A program made the position numbers and the translations under genes. Shown here one piece after another: positions 17,390 to 25,765 of a stretch of 64,000 nucleotides of DNA. The DNA comes from Bradyrhizobium diazoefficiens (GTDB lineage: Bacteria; Pseudomonadota; Alphaproteobacteria; Rhizobiales; Xanthobacteraceae): contig NZ_JAFCJE010000008.1 in the NCBI RefSeq assembly GCF_018131185.1, forward strand, positions 124,001 through 188,000. Reading direction: 5' to 3'. The notes beneath the pieces were generated by a model. It saw nothing but the letters and a program-made list of their open reading frames with translations, ran no database searches and had not been told where the DNA came from. How positions within the stretch are numbered: the first letter of the stretch is position 1; every line of letters begins with the position of its first letter.

Positions 17390-17415
17390 AAGGGGCCACC
17401 TTTCGGTGACCCCTT
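17390..17415 (+). terminator. Strong hairpin downstream of the aminotransferase gene
   Basis: AAGGGGCCACC (17390-17400) pairs with GGTGACCCCTT (17405-17415) through an 11-base stem with one G-U pair and loop TTTC. No long T run follows. The rest of the 17091-17560 gap shows no convincing gene. Confidence 0.5.
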
Positions 17416-17560
17416 GCCGGTTGAAATCGCGTTCGGGATGAAATGCCAGCCCCGGCGATGCCTACGTTAGAGGTACGGAAGGAGGGAGGCGATTCCGGGA
17501 AAATACTGTACCTAATACTGTCCTGATGCGAGGCGTCACGCCGGCTTGCCGCCGGCGATG

Positions 17561-17848
17561 CTATTCGCCGGGATGACAGATCAGTCGGCGCGGATGCTCG
17601 GTACCGAGCTCGGACGCCAGGTAGGCAGGCGCCCGGCTCTGCTGAACCAGACGCTCGGCCAGATCGCCGTCGCAGCGCTTGATCTTGGTGACGTAGTCGC
17701 ACCATTCGTTGGCGCGCGGCTGCCGCAGGCGTGGGTCCTGGTCCGGGCAGGGGCGCTCGTCGACCAGGTACGCGGCCTGTCCGTGCGCGCCGCCGGCCGA
17801 CATCAAGCAGCAAACCAGAAGTGCGGATAAACCGAAATAGATGCGCAT
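17561..17848 (-). CDS. Small exported hypothetical protein
   Basis: This 95-residue protein has an N-terminal signal peptide (hydrophobic to about residue 20, then GAHGQ). The mature part contains three Cys and the segment NEWCDYVTKIKRCDGD. I recognise no domain. It is divergent from the pilus N-domain gene and may be unrelated to the pilus. The start at 17848 is chosen because the signal peptide begins there, although the frame is open upstream. Confidence 0.6.
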   Translation of the reverse strand: MRIYFGLSALLVCCLMSAGGAHGQAAYLVDERPCPDQDPRLRQPRANEWCDYVTKIKRCDGDLAERLVQQSRAPAYLASELGTEHPRRLICHPGE

Positions 17849-18015
17849 GGCTGTCCCCGGCGGCCCGCGTTCAGCTTCTCCCAAGCCTCGCTCGAACGCA
17901 AGCGCGGGGCGCATCGCATCAACACGAAAGAGACGGCGGCTGCGGACCGTGCTAGGGTTCGCTGCCCGCGTGTCATTTGCACTCACCAGCTTTTCTGTCT
18001 CTCGGGAGGTTTTTC

Positions 18016-18513
18016 ATGAAACGATTGATTTTACCGGCGGCATTGCTGTCCTTCATCACGGTCTGCGTCACCGGCCCGGCAAGCGCCCAGCGGATGCAGG
18101 AGATCGTCGCCACCGAGACGATCGAGCTTCGCGCCGAGCAGGCCCGCACCTTCACCCTGGATCAGCCCGTGACCAGGTTCTCGCTCTCCGTCGAGGACAT
18201 CGCGCAGGTCATTCCCGAGACCGATCGCGTCTTCACGATCCGCGGCCTGAAGGCCGGGCGCGTGTTGATGTCGGCCTATGCCGCCGATGGTCAGGTCGTC
18301 CACCGCTCCAACATCATCGTGGACCAGACCCAGGGGCTGGTGAAGATCTACCGGGCGGACGCCAAGGACTATGTCGGCTATTTCTGCACCAGCCGCTCCT
18401 GCGGCCGCGCTGACCCCGATGCCAAGCCGCTGCCTTACGGGGCAACAGCGGAGAACCAGCAGCGCGGCGAGCCCTCCGGCCCCAGCGCCGGGCTGCCGCG
18501 GGAATCTCGCTGA
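18016..18513 (+). CDS. Stand-alone pilus assembly N-terminal domain protein (CpaC N-domain-like)
   Basis: This 165-residue precursor has ribosome site GGGAGG and a signal peptide ending PASAQ near residue 25. The region from about 30 to 105 (IELRAEQARTFTLDQPVTRFSLSVEDIAQVIP...FTIRGLKAGRVLM) is the T2SS/T3SS pilus N-terminal domain normally found at the front of CpaC secretins. The tail is low-complexity and polar. Here the domain is a separate periplasmic protein next to the Flp pilin gene, while a full-length CpaC lies at 27874. It may assist secretin assembly. Confidence 0.78.
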   Translation: MKRLILPAALLSFITVCVTGPASAQRMQEIVATETIELRAEQARTFTLDQPVTRFSLSVEDIAQVIPETDRVFTIRGLKAGRVLMSAYAADGQVVHRSNIIVDQTQGLVKIYRADAKDYVGYFCTSRSCGRADPDAKPLPYGATAENQQRGEPSGPSAGLPRESR

Positions 18514-18799
18514 GCAAGAGGGGGTGAGGTCGGCCATGGCGCCTCACGCCTAGCGGGTTGGCGCCTGCGGCCATTGCCTTCGGAAATTCGGATCGGGCCT
18601 GGTCGTCCTCAACCGGCCGTCGGCGGTCATTTGTCGCGGTTGGTGACGGCGACAGCGCGCCGTGCTCTGCCACTCATTTCGTCAAATCCGCGGCTGATTG
18701 CCCGCCGATGATGCAGTTCGGGGCTTCCGAATGGGCATCCACCGCTTTGGCGCTCGGGAAAAGTTCCTCACCGTAGTCGTCCGGACGCCCTGAGTAAGG

Positions 18800-18886
18800 T
18801 TAAGAAAGGATTACCAGGTGACAACTTATCCGGGAAATAGTAGCAATTTCTCAGTTGGCTCAATTTTGCCTGCCAACGGTAACGGT
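18800..18886 (+). promoter_or_regulatory. Pilin upstream region: CtrA-like site, inverted repeat and AACGGT direct repeat
   Basis: TTAA-N7-TTAC at 18800-18814 is one base from the alphaproteobacterial CtrA consensus TTAA-N7-TTAA. GTTGGC (18854-18859) and GCCAAC (18872-18877) form an inverted repeat with a 12-nt spacer, and AACGGT is repeated twice at 18875-18886. All lie 33-119 nt upstream of the Flp pilin start, the expected regulatory zone. The rest of 18514-18799 holds no gene that I can support. Confidence 0.45.
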
Positions 18887-18918
18887 CAGTTCATCTTTAG
18901 TAAGAGGGATTTTCTCCT

Positions 18919-19122
18919 ATGTTGAAATATTACATCAAGACCACCGAAGCCCTGAAGCAGCTGCGCAAGGACCAGGACGGCGTTGTGTCGTTCGAGTACG
19001 TGATCGTAGCGTTTGCGGTCGTTTCGGCGGTGGCTCTCGCGTTCGGTACTGGCACCGGCGGCGCTCTCAAAGACGCGCTGACCACTGCGATCGACGCGAT
19101 TATCAAGAAGCTTCCCGCCTAA
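18919..19122 (+). CDS. Flp family type IVb pilin
   Basis: This 67-residue prepilin has the class IVb signature: a short polar leader ending in Gly, then VVSFEYVIVAFAVVSAVALAF, with Glu at +5 and Tyr at +6 and one hydrophobic helix. It should be cut after Gly by the prepilin peptidase encoded at 19330 and assembled into the Flp/Tad pilus fibre used for surface attachment. Ribosome site AGAGGGA is upstream. The short C terminus (IIKKLPA) is usual for the family. GC content is lower than in cpaE/cpaF. Confidence 0.9.
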   Translation: MLKYYIKTTEALKQLRKDQDGVVSFEYVIVAFAVVSAVALAFGTGTGGALKDALTTAIDAIIKKLPA

Positions 19123-19138
19123 GCACGCGTCGCAATGC

Positions 19139-19165
19139 GGGGGGGCAACTAGGCTGTAGCCCCCC
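19139..19165 (+). terminator. G/C hairpin after the pilin gene
   Basis: GGGGGGC (19140-19146) pairs with GCCCCCC (19159-19165), 17 nt after the pilin stop. There is no T run. It probably lowers read-through into cpaA or stabilises an abundant pilin transcript. Confidence 0.5.
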
Positions 19166-19275
19166 TGTGCCTCCACATCACATTGTTACAGCTGGCGTTG
19201 GCGTCGCCAGCGCTAGTGCGGTGCTCTAGACGACCGCTGAGTGAGGCGATCAGCATACCGCTGTGGGGTTATTCG

Positions 19276-19314
19276 ATCGTCTGACTAGGAGATTATTGGA
19301 CTGACGATTTTTTT
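19276..19314 (+). terminator. Possible T-tailed terminator before cpaA
   Basis: ATCGTC (19276-19281) can pair with GACGAT (19303-19308), followed directly by seven T residues (19308-19314). The stem is short and the loop long (21 nt), so this is only a candidate. It would separate pilin from the assembly genes. Confidence 0.3.
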
Positions 19315-19329
19315 GAGGCGCGTTTTTAA

Positions 19330-19836
19330 ATGAGTTGGATTGTTTATATAGCCTCAATTCTTGAAATCCTGTTGTTGCTGTATGTCGCAACGCTCGATGT
19401 CGCGACGCGACTGATCAGAAATGAGGTCTGCCTGGCGCTGGGGTTCCTTGGAATCGCCAGTCAAATTGCCAGTCCGGTGCAACTTGCTCAATCGCTCATC
19501 GCTGCTGCGGTACTCTTTGTGCTGCTGCTGATCATCTATACGCGGGGATGGATGGGCGGCGGCGACGTGAAGCTGCTCACTGCCGTGGCGGTTGGTTTTC
19601 CGCTGACGGAGGTGATCCAGCTATTGACCATCACGGCGTTGGCCGGCGGTGTTCTTGCCATGGCGCATCTGGTGATGCGCAACTTGCCCTATCCAAAACT
19701 GGCGCCCATCGGATCGTCGTTCGCACGCCGCGTCTACGCCGTCGAGCGCTGGCGCCATCTACGCCATGCACCATTGCCTTACGGCGTTGCCATCGCTTGC
19801 GGCGGTATCTGGACCATTTTCAGTCGAGGATTTTGA
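19330..19836 (+). CDS. cpaA: Prepilin peptidase CpaA (A24 family)
   Basis: This 168-residue inner-membrane aspartic protease lacks the methylase domain, as in the CpaA/TadV class. Asp near residue 22 (ATLDVATR) and Asp in GWMGGGDVK near residue 78 are the two catalytic aspartates. It has four to five transmembrane segments. It removes the leader of Flp pilin and of TadE/TadG-type pseudopilins. It lies between the pilin and cpaB, with cpaB starting 2 nt after its stop. Confidence 0.88.
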   Translation: MSWIVYIASILEILLLLYVATLDVATRLIRNEVCLALGFLGIASQIASPVQLAQSLIAAAVLFVLLLIIYTRGWMGGGDVKLLTAVAVGFPLTEVIQLLTITALAGGVLAMAHLVMRNLPYPKLAPIGSSFARRVYAVERWRHLRHAPLPYGVAIACGGIWTIFSRGF

Positions 19837-19837
19837 C

Positions 19838-20794
19838 ATGTCATCCGCCTTGCGCATCTCGATCATCATGGTCCTGTTGCTCGCAGCAACAGCGTTCGGG
19901 CTCATTGCCTACAACATGAACCTGCCGAGGCAGGTCCCCGTGCAAATTGCGGAAAAGGGGCCGGCGGCGCCTGCAACGGTGGGCTACTACGTCGCGACCC
20001 GAGCGTTGCCGAAGGGGACGTTGGCCCGCCAGGAAGATTTCACGCTTCGCCAGGTGGCGCCGGATCGCGTCCCGACGGGCGCGATCCTCGAAACGCCGGA
20101 ATCGGCGGCCGGGCTGCCCGGCTCTCTGGTGCGAAAGTTCGTCGAGGCCGGCAGCCCCGTCACATTGCAGGACATCCTGCGTCCGCGGGATCGCGGCTTC
20201 CTCGCCAGCGTGCTGGCGCCGGATAGCCGCGCCATCAGCATCAAGGTGGACGAGGAGTCAGGCGTCTCGGGCCTGGTCAGGCCGGGCGATCATGTCGACG
20301 TCGTGCTGACCCAGGTGTTCGAGAAGGCGGATCCCGCCCGCCGCGCGATGAGCGAGACCGTCTTGCGCAATGTCCGTGTCATCGCGATCGATCAGGAGAT
20401 CGTGCAGGGCGGACGCAGCGTTGCCTCTGCGACAGGGAAGCTGCCGCAGACGGTGTCGCTGGAGCTGACGCAGGAACAGGTCAAGAAGGTCACGGTCGCC
20501 AAGCAGCTCGGTACGCTGTCTCTCGCGGTCCGGGCTGCCATCGACCAGTGGGACAAGGGCGACACTGGCTCGATCTCGAGCTGCGACGTCTCGCCGGAAC
20601 TTGCGCGCCAGAATGCCATGGCGGGGCAGAGGACGGCGGTGGTCGTTCATTCCGGCGGCGAGGTCAAGCAGTACACGGTCCGGAAGCAGGACTCCGAAGG
20701 CAGCGACGTCGCCGTGAGCTGCGACGGATCGGAAACTGCTGCCCGCACCGCGAGCGCAATTGGCTATGCCGCCAGGCTGCCGGAGAAACGTTGA
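19838..20794 (+). CDS. cpaB: Flp pilus assembly protein CpaB
   Basis: The protein is 318 residues from ATG 19838. It has an N-terminal membrane anchor or signal (residues 6-25), then an SAF/AFP-like domain containing VATRALPKGTLARQEDF and a later region SIKVDEESGVSGLVRPGDHVDVVLT typical of CpaB/RcpC. The protein is periplasmic and supports secretin function, possibly binding peptidoglycan. Its TGA overlaps the ATG of cpaE. Confidence 0.9.
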   Translation: MSSALRISIIMVLLLAATAFGLIAYNMNLPRQVPVQIAEKGPAAPATVGYYVATRALPKGTLARQEDFTLRQVAPDRVPTGAILETPESAAGLPGSLVRKFVEAGSPVTLQDILRPRDRGFLASVLAPDSRAISIKVDEESGVSGLVRPGDHVDVVLTQVFEKADPARRAMSETVLRNVRVIAIDQEIVQGGRSVASATGKLPQTVSLELTQEQVKKVTVAKQLGTLSLAVRAAIDQWDKGDTGSISSCDVSPELARQNAMAGQRTAVVVHSGGEVKQYTVRKQDSEGSDVAVSCDGSETAARTASAIGYAARLPEKR

Positions 20795-21990
20795 TGAACA
20801 TGGCCGTGGTCACTCCGCCCCAGGAAACGACGTCCGTCGTCTCGCGCAACCGGATCGTCTGTTTCGTCAACGACGACATCAGCGCCGGCGCGCTCGGCAA
20901 GGGGCTCGAAGGCAGCAATCTCACGATCAAGCATGGCACCATCCGCAATGCCATCAGGATGCTGGAGACGGACACCGATCTGTTCGCCCTGGTCACCGAT
21001 ATCAGCGGCATCGATGATCCCTTTCCGGAGCTGGAGCGCCTCGCCGGCGTCTGCCCGCCCGATGTCCGCGTGGCGCTGGTCGGCGACAACAGGGAGATCA
21101 CGTTTTATCGCCAATTGATGGATCTCGGCCTCAGCGAATATCTTCCCAAGCCACTGACGCGGGATGTCGTGCTGGATCAGTTGCGCCCGAAGCTGCTGGG
21201 CGCCGTCTCGCACGCGCCGGCCGATCGCGGCGGCCACGTGGTCTCCATCTGCGGCGCGCAGGGCGGCGCCGGCGCCACCAGCATCGCGATCAACCTCGCG
21301 CTGCAGATTGCCGAGACCACCAAGGCCAAGGTCGCGCTGCTCGATCTGCATCTGCAGGGCGGCGAGACCGCCGTGATGCTCGGCGTCCGGCCGGGCCCGG
21401 GGCTGCGGATCGCGCTGGAAAACCCCGCGCGTGCTGACACCCTGTTTCTCGAGCGGGCGGCCATCGAGGTCAACGAACGGGTGTCCCTGATCTCCGCCGA
21501 TGAGGAGCTCGACGCGCAGCTCAACATCACCGAGGCGGGCGTGCGGCACGTGCTCGGCCTGCTCCGCCAGCGCTTCAACTATGTCATCGTCGACGTGCCC
21601 GTGCCGTTCCCGCCCTCGATGCACTCGGTCATCGAGCTGTCGCGTCACGTGCTGGTGCTGCTGGAAGCCGAGGTGACCGGGCTGCGCAACGCCCATGCGC
21701 TGCGTACCGCCGTCACCAACATCGCCGGCAAGGACCGGGTGTTCACGCTGCTCAACCGGGCCGATCGCGCCGGCGGGCTGCCCCGGGCCACGATGGTCAA
21801 GGCGCTCGGGGCCGAGCCGGACATGGTGATTCCCGATCTCGGCAAGGGCATGACACAGGCGGTCAATCTCGGCATCCCCGCGCTGAAGCACGTCAGGAAA
21901 TTGCGGCGCCATCTGGCGCCCATCGTCCGGGAGATCACCGGCATCGGCGCCCAGCGTAAGGGCCGGTTGCGGAGGCTGCTCGGGCTATGA
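20794..21990 (+). CDS. cpaE: Pilus localisation ATPase CpaE/TadZ
   Basis: This 398-residue protein starts at ATG 20794, which overlaps the cpaB stop. The N-terminal third resembles an atypical receiver domain, and the rest is a MinD/ParA-like ATPase with a deviant Walker A (CGAQGGAGATS near residue 151). CpaE/TadZ marks the pole or assembly site for the pilus machine. The gene is very GC-rich (45 of 60 bases at 21241-21300), unlike tadB downstream. It overlaps cpaF by four bases. Confidence 0.88.
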   Translation: MNMAVVTPPQETTSVVSRNRIVCFVNDDISAGALGKGLEGSNLTIKHGTIRNAIRMLETDTDLFALVTDISGIDDPFPELERLAGVCPPDVRVALVGDNREITFYRQLMDLGLSEYLPKPLTRDVVLDQLRPKLLGAVSHAPADRGGHVVSICGAQGGAGATSIAINLALQIAETTKAKVALLDLHLQGGETAVMLGVRPGPGLRIALENPARADTLFLERAAIEVNERVSLISADEELDAQLNITEAGVRHVLGLLRQRFNYVIVDVPVPFPPSMHSVIELSRHVLVLLEAEVTGLRNAHALRTAVTNIAGKDRVFTLLNRADRAGGLPRATMVKALGAEPDMVIPDLGKGMTQAVNLGIPALKHVRKLRRHLAPIVREITGIGAQRKGRLRRLLGL

Positions 21991-23420
21991 AGAAATTCGG
22001 CCGCCGCCCCGACGACATGCCGGATAGTCTGCCTGCATTGGCGGCAGGCTTGCCTCTGGCGATGCCCGCTGCACCTCCGCCGATCCTGAATCAGTCGCCG
22101 CCACCAGGTGCGCCTGCCGCGACACCCGTCGTGACGGCGAGGCGCGAGGAAAGTGCGATTCATCACCCCGTCATGCCGGCGTCGCTGCGTGAGCGCGTCA
22201 TCGAGCAGATCGATCCCGCGGTCGCCGCCACCGTGTCCCGCGATATCCTGCGGCGGCAGGTCGAGGAAATCATCCACGCCATCGCCAACCAGGACCGGCT
22301 CGAACTGTCGGGCCGCGAACAGATGCTGCTTGCGGACGAGATCGCCGACGACATGACCGGCTACGGCCCGCTCCGTCCGCTGCTGATGGACCAAACGATC
22401 AACGACATCATGATCAATGGGCCCAGCAACGTCTATGTCGAACGCAGCGGCAAGCTGGAGCGGCTTGCGGTGCGCTTCCGCGACAATGACCATATCGCCT
22501 CGGTGGCGCAGAAGATCGCAGCGCAGGTCGGGCGTCGCGTCGACGAATCCAGCCCGATGGTGGACTGCCGCCTGCCGGACGGCAGCCGCGTCAACATCAT
22601 CCTGCCGCCGCTCGCGATCCACAGCCCCTGCATCTCCATCCGCAAGTTTCCAAGCCGCCGGCTCGACATGGCCGGCATGGTCGAGAACGGCTCGATGACC
22701 CCGGCCATCGCGAAACTGCTGGAGATCGCCGGCCGCGCGCGTCTGAACGTCCTGGTCTCCGGCGGCACCGGCTCCGGCAAGACCACGCTGCTCAACGCCA
22801 TGAGCCAGTTCATCGATCCCCGCGAGCGCATCGTCACCATCGAGGACGCGGCGGAATTGCAGCTTCAGCAGCCGCACGTGATCAGCCTGGAGACCCGGCC
22901 GCCGAGCCTCGAAGGCACCGGGCAGGTGACGCAGCGCGATCTGTTGTGGAATGCCCTGCGCATGCGTCCTGACCGGATCGTGGTGGGCGAGGTGCGCGGC
23001 GCCGAGGCCTTCGACATGCTGCAGGCGATGAACACCGGCCATGACGGCTCGATCTCCACCGTGCACGCCAACAGCACCCGCGACGCCCTGACCCGTGTCG
23101 AGAACATGGTGCAGATGGGGCAGGTCAATCTGCCCTCGCGCGCGATCCGGGCCCAGATCGTCGCGGCCCTGGATCTCATAGTGCAGGTCGAGCGCATGCG
23201 CGACGGCCAGCGCCGCATCATCCAGATCAGCGAGGTGATCGGCCTCGAAGGCGAGGTGATCACCACCAATGATATTGCGGCTTTTGAGTACCAGGACGAG
23301 GACGTTCACGGGCGGATCTTGGGCACCTACAAATCCACCCACGCGGTCCCGAAATTCAAGAGCCGTCTCGCTTACTACGGAGTTGATCGAGACTGGGCCG
23401 AGGCCATGAGGCAGATATGA
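21987..23420 (+). CDS. cpaF: Tad pilus ATPase CpaF/TadA
   Basis: This 477-residue secretion-type AAA ATPase has Walker A GGTGSGKTT (Lys265), an Asp box near TIEDAAELQL, Walker B-like VVGEVRGAEA and a His box (GHDGSISTVHANS). It powers pilus assembly and probably retraction at the cytoplasmic face. The first 60 residues are Pro/Ala-rich and look disordered. GC content falls in the last 150 nt, close to the join with tadB. It overlaps tadB by four bases. Confidence 0.93.
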   Translation: MKKFGRRPDDMPDSLPALAAGLPLAMPAAPPPILNQSPPPGAPAATPVVTARREESAIHHPVMPASLRERVIEQIDPAVAATVSRDILRRQVEEIIHAIANQDRLELSGREQMLLADEIADDMTGYGPLRPLLMDQTINDIMINGPSNVYVERSGKLERLAVRFRDNDHIASVAQKIAAQVGRRVDESSPMVDCRLPDGSRVNIILPPLAIHSPCISIRKFPSRRLDMAGMVENGSMTPAIAKLLEIAGRARLNVLVSGGTGSGKTTLLNAMSQFIDPRERIVTIEDAAELQLQQPHVISLETRPPSLEGTGQVTQRDLLWNALRMRPDRIVVGEVRGAEAFDMLQAMNTGHDGSISTVHANSTRDALTRVENMVQMGQVNLPSRAIRAQIVAALDLIVQVERMRDGQRRIIQISEVIGLEGEVITTNDIAAFEYQDEDVHGRILGTYKSTHAVPKFKSRLAYYGVDRDWAEAMRQI

Positions 23421-24349
23421 TTCCGCAATCTGTCATCCTGACCGTTCTGACGCTCCTGTTGTGCGCTATTGCCGTGTCGCTGTGGCTCGACGCGCGCGCA
23501 AGGCGCATGAATCGTCAGATGGAGACAGCTTTACCGACCCGCGAGTCGCAGAGTCTGCCCTCGATCCGTCGCTTGGAGAGCGGAACCGGCTCACGGTTTT
23601 TACACCGTTTGGTAAACTATCGGATCGGTATCGTATACGCTTGGCACCCGGCCTATGTGCTGCTCGCCGGAGCTATCGCAGCCTCAGCGGTCTTCTATGC
23701 AAATCTCTTGTTCATGTATTCGACTCCCTACGTGTCGGTCGCGGCCGCAATTGCTGCACTTCTAGTGGTGCGTGGCCTGTTCGGGTGGCAGCAGCGCCGC
23801 TTCGCCAATCAGCTCTTTCAACAGCTACCCGACGTCGTCCAACTGGTGACGAGTACCGTGCGGGCCGGACTACCGGTGAACGAGGCATTTCGCACGATTG
23901 CCCGCGACATGCCGCAACCGACGGCGGGGCAGTTTGCCCTAGTCTGTAACGAACTGAGTCTGGGAAGATCTCCAGAGGAGACAATCGAAGCCGTTTACTT
24001 GCGAACGCAAGTGGCTGAGTACGCGATGTTTGCGGTGACGCTTGCAGTCCAATTGAAGTCCGGTGGCAGTCTAGCTGAAACGCTGCAAACTCTCGGCGAG
24101 ACCGTGAGGCAACGCGTTGCACTGGCTGCGCGCGCGAAGGCTCTTGCTGGAGAGGTGATTTTTTCCTCGCGTGCTCTCTCGGCCGCGCCCTTTATCGTCG
24201 GCGGGCTGCTGTATTTGATCAGCCCGCAGTCAATCGACCTGCTGTTCTATGATCCGACCGGAAACAAGCTGCTCGCCTATGCAATCGGCTCGGTGCTGCT
24301 CGGGCACTTCGTTATACGCTGGATAATCAGCAAGGAGACGGCACTATGA
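23417..24349 (+). CDS. tadB: Tad inner-membrane protein TadB
   Basis: This 310-residue protein of the GspF/TadB platform family has an N-terminal helix at 5-25, a pair of helices near 75-120 and two at the C terminus (about 255-305). The cytoplasmic domain contains QLFQQLPDVVQLVTSTVRAGLPVNEAF, typical of TadB. Codon third positions are much less GC-biased than in cpaE. It is coupled to tadC by ATGA. Confidence 0.9.
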   Translation: MIPQSVILTVLTLLLCAIAVSLWLDARARRMNRQMETALPTRESQSLPSIRRLESGTGSRFLHRLVNYRIGIVYAWHPAYVLLAGAIAASAVFYANLLFMYSTPYVSVAAAIAALLVVRGLFGWQQRRFANQLFQQLPDVVQLVTSTVRAGLPVNEAFRTIARDMPQPTAGQFALVCNELSLGRSPEETIEAVYLRTQVAEYAMFAVTLAVQLKSGGSLAETLQTLGETVRQRVALAARAKALAGEVIFSSRALSAAPFIVGGLLYLISPQSIDLLFYDPTGNKLLAYAIGSVLLGHFVIRWIISKETAL

Positions 24350-25257
24350 CGGCCGCTCTCGGTTTCGTGGCATTGGCGATAGGCGCAGCGGTTGCGATTT
24401 TCGTGTTGATGATCCGCGAGATGCATATCCGCGCGCTAAATGCCCGGGTATCAAATGCTGTGCTGGGAATCTCCGAGCGGCCAGCGCGCTCGCGAGGTAT
24501 GGTCGGTTGGTTTTCTTCGATCGGTACGCGTTACCGGCGCTTCTATGCTGAGGAAGAGCTGGATCAGCTAAGGGCGGTCCTCCAGTCAGCAGGCTTCAAT
24601 TACCATCGAACACTGCCGATCTGGATCGGTGTCAAGATCGTCAGCATGTTCCTGCTGCCGATCGTCGTCTTCCTATTCGCGCAGCTTTCGGGGAGGCCGC
24701 CTGCCGACGTGCTGATCTATACGCTGGTCGGCGTGGTGGTCGGAATCATGGCGCCTCGGCTTACACTGCTGATGATGAGGCGACGTTTCGATGCTGCTAT
24801 TCGGCTGGGTACGCCAGATACGATCGATTTGCTTGTTGTATGCAGCGAAGCAGGAATGGGTCTGGAGAGCGCGCTAGAGCGCGTCGCGAATGAGATGATC
24901 CAGACTAACCCCATGATGGCGCGAGTGTTGTACGGTCTTCTCGACGATCTTCGGATCTTGCCGAACCGCGTCGATGCATTCGAAAAGCTTGGGGCGATGT
25001 CGGATGGGCTTCGCCGGTTCGGTACTATGGTCGGCCAAAGCCTGCAATACGGAGCGCCGTTGAGCCAGGCCCTGCGCACGATTGCTGCGGACCTGCGCCG
25101 CGATCGTATGACCAAATTGGAAGAAAGAGCGCATAAGCTGGGCGCCAAGCTGACAATTCCAATGGTGCTGTTTCTGCTTCCGGCAATGTTCATTGTCTTG
25201 GGCGGAAGTCCTTTCCTGCACCTCATTCGTACCTTCAGCAAATTTGGTAGCGGATAA
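24346..25257 (+). CDS. tadC: Tad inner-membrane protein TadC
   Basis: This 303-residue protein is a second GspF-type platform component. It has a hydrophobic N terminus, paired helices around 90-140, the conserved LGTPDTIDLLVVCSEAGMGLESAL segment and a C-terminal helix near FLLPAMFIVLGG. It forms the inner-membrane platform with TadB. Hand count of 24361-24420 gives 34 G/C of 60, well below cpaE. Confidence 0.9.
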   Translation: MTAALGFVALAIGAAVAIFVLMIREMHIRALNARVSNAVLGISERPARSRGMVGWFSSIGTRYRRFYAEEELDQLRAVLQSAGFNYHRTLPIWIGVKIVSMFLLPIVVFLFAQLSGRPPADVLIYTLVGVVVGIMAPRLTLLMMRRRFDAAIRLGTPDTIDLLVVCSEAGMGLESALERVANEMIQTNPMMARVLYGLLDDLRILPNRVDAFEKLGAMSDGLRRFGTMVGQSLQYGAPLSQALRTIAADLRRDRMTKLEERAHKLGAKLTIPMVLFLLPAMFIVLGGSPFLHLIRTFSKFGSG

Positions 25258-25262
25258 GAACG

Positions 25263-25757
25263 ATGACCACGGTCTGTGTTTGTCCAGGACGGTCTGGAAA
25301 CCGAAGAAGATCTCTTATTCGGGATCAGCGTGGCGCGGTCGCGCTTGAGATGCCGTTTGTCTATGGCTTCATGATTCTCAGTCTTCTAGTGCCCCTGGCT
25401 GACGTCGCTATCGCGGGCTTCCGGTACATCTCGGCCTGGGAAGCATTGCGCGGCTTTGGGCAGTCGATCCAATACTTCCCGCCGCCCGACGTCACCGACG
25501 CGTCAAATTGGAAGCAGGCTGCTCTCGCAAAAGCCGATCCGAAGTATCCAATTTCAGACTTCCAGCTTATTTGCGGCGACAACAACATCGCCTGTTCTAC
25601 GACTAACCTCGATTCGACCAATCCCGCGAAAGCTAAGTTTTATACGTTCAAGACCAGCATCACATTGACTCCCATATTGCTGCAATCGGTATTGTGTACG
25701 AGTAGCGCCACTAATCCTTGCACCTTTACATTGTCTTACTCCGAGCGGTTTCAATAG
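25263..25757 (+). CDS. TadE-like pilus assembly protein
   Basis: This 164-residue protein has a basic N terminus, then RGAVALEMPFVYGFMILSLLVPLADVAIAGFRY. This is the TadE-type prepilin-like pattern: Gly, a Glu five to six residues later, and one hydrophobic helix. The C-terminal part carries four Cys. It is probably a minor pseudopilin processed by CpaA. It lies 5 nt after tadC and 8 nt before the TadG-like gene. Confidence 0.72.
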   Translation: MTTVCVCPGRSGNRRRSLIRDQRGAVALEMPFVYGFMILSLLVPLADVAIAGFRYISAWEALRGFGQSIQYFPPPDVTDASNWKQAALAKADPKYPISDFQLICGDNNIACSTTNLDSTNPAKAKFYTFKTSITLTPILLQSVLCTSSATNPCTFTLSYSERFQ

Positions 25758-25765
25758 GATCTTCT

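Noticed and set aside
21645..23342. Minus-strand open frame (565 codons) opposite cpaE/cpaF
   Set aside because: cpaF has all ATPase motifs; the opposite frame shows no family features.
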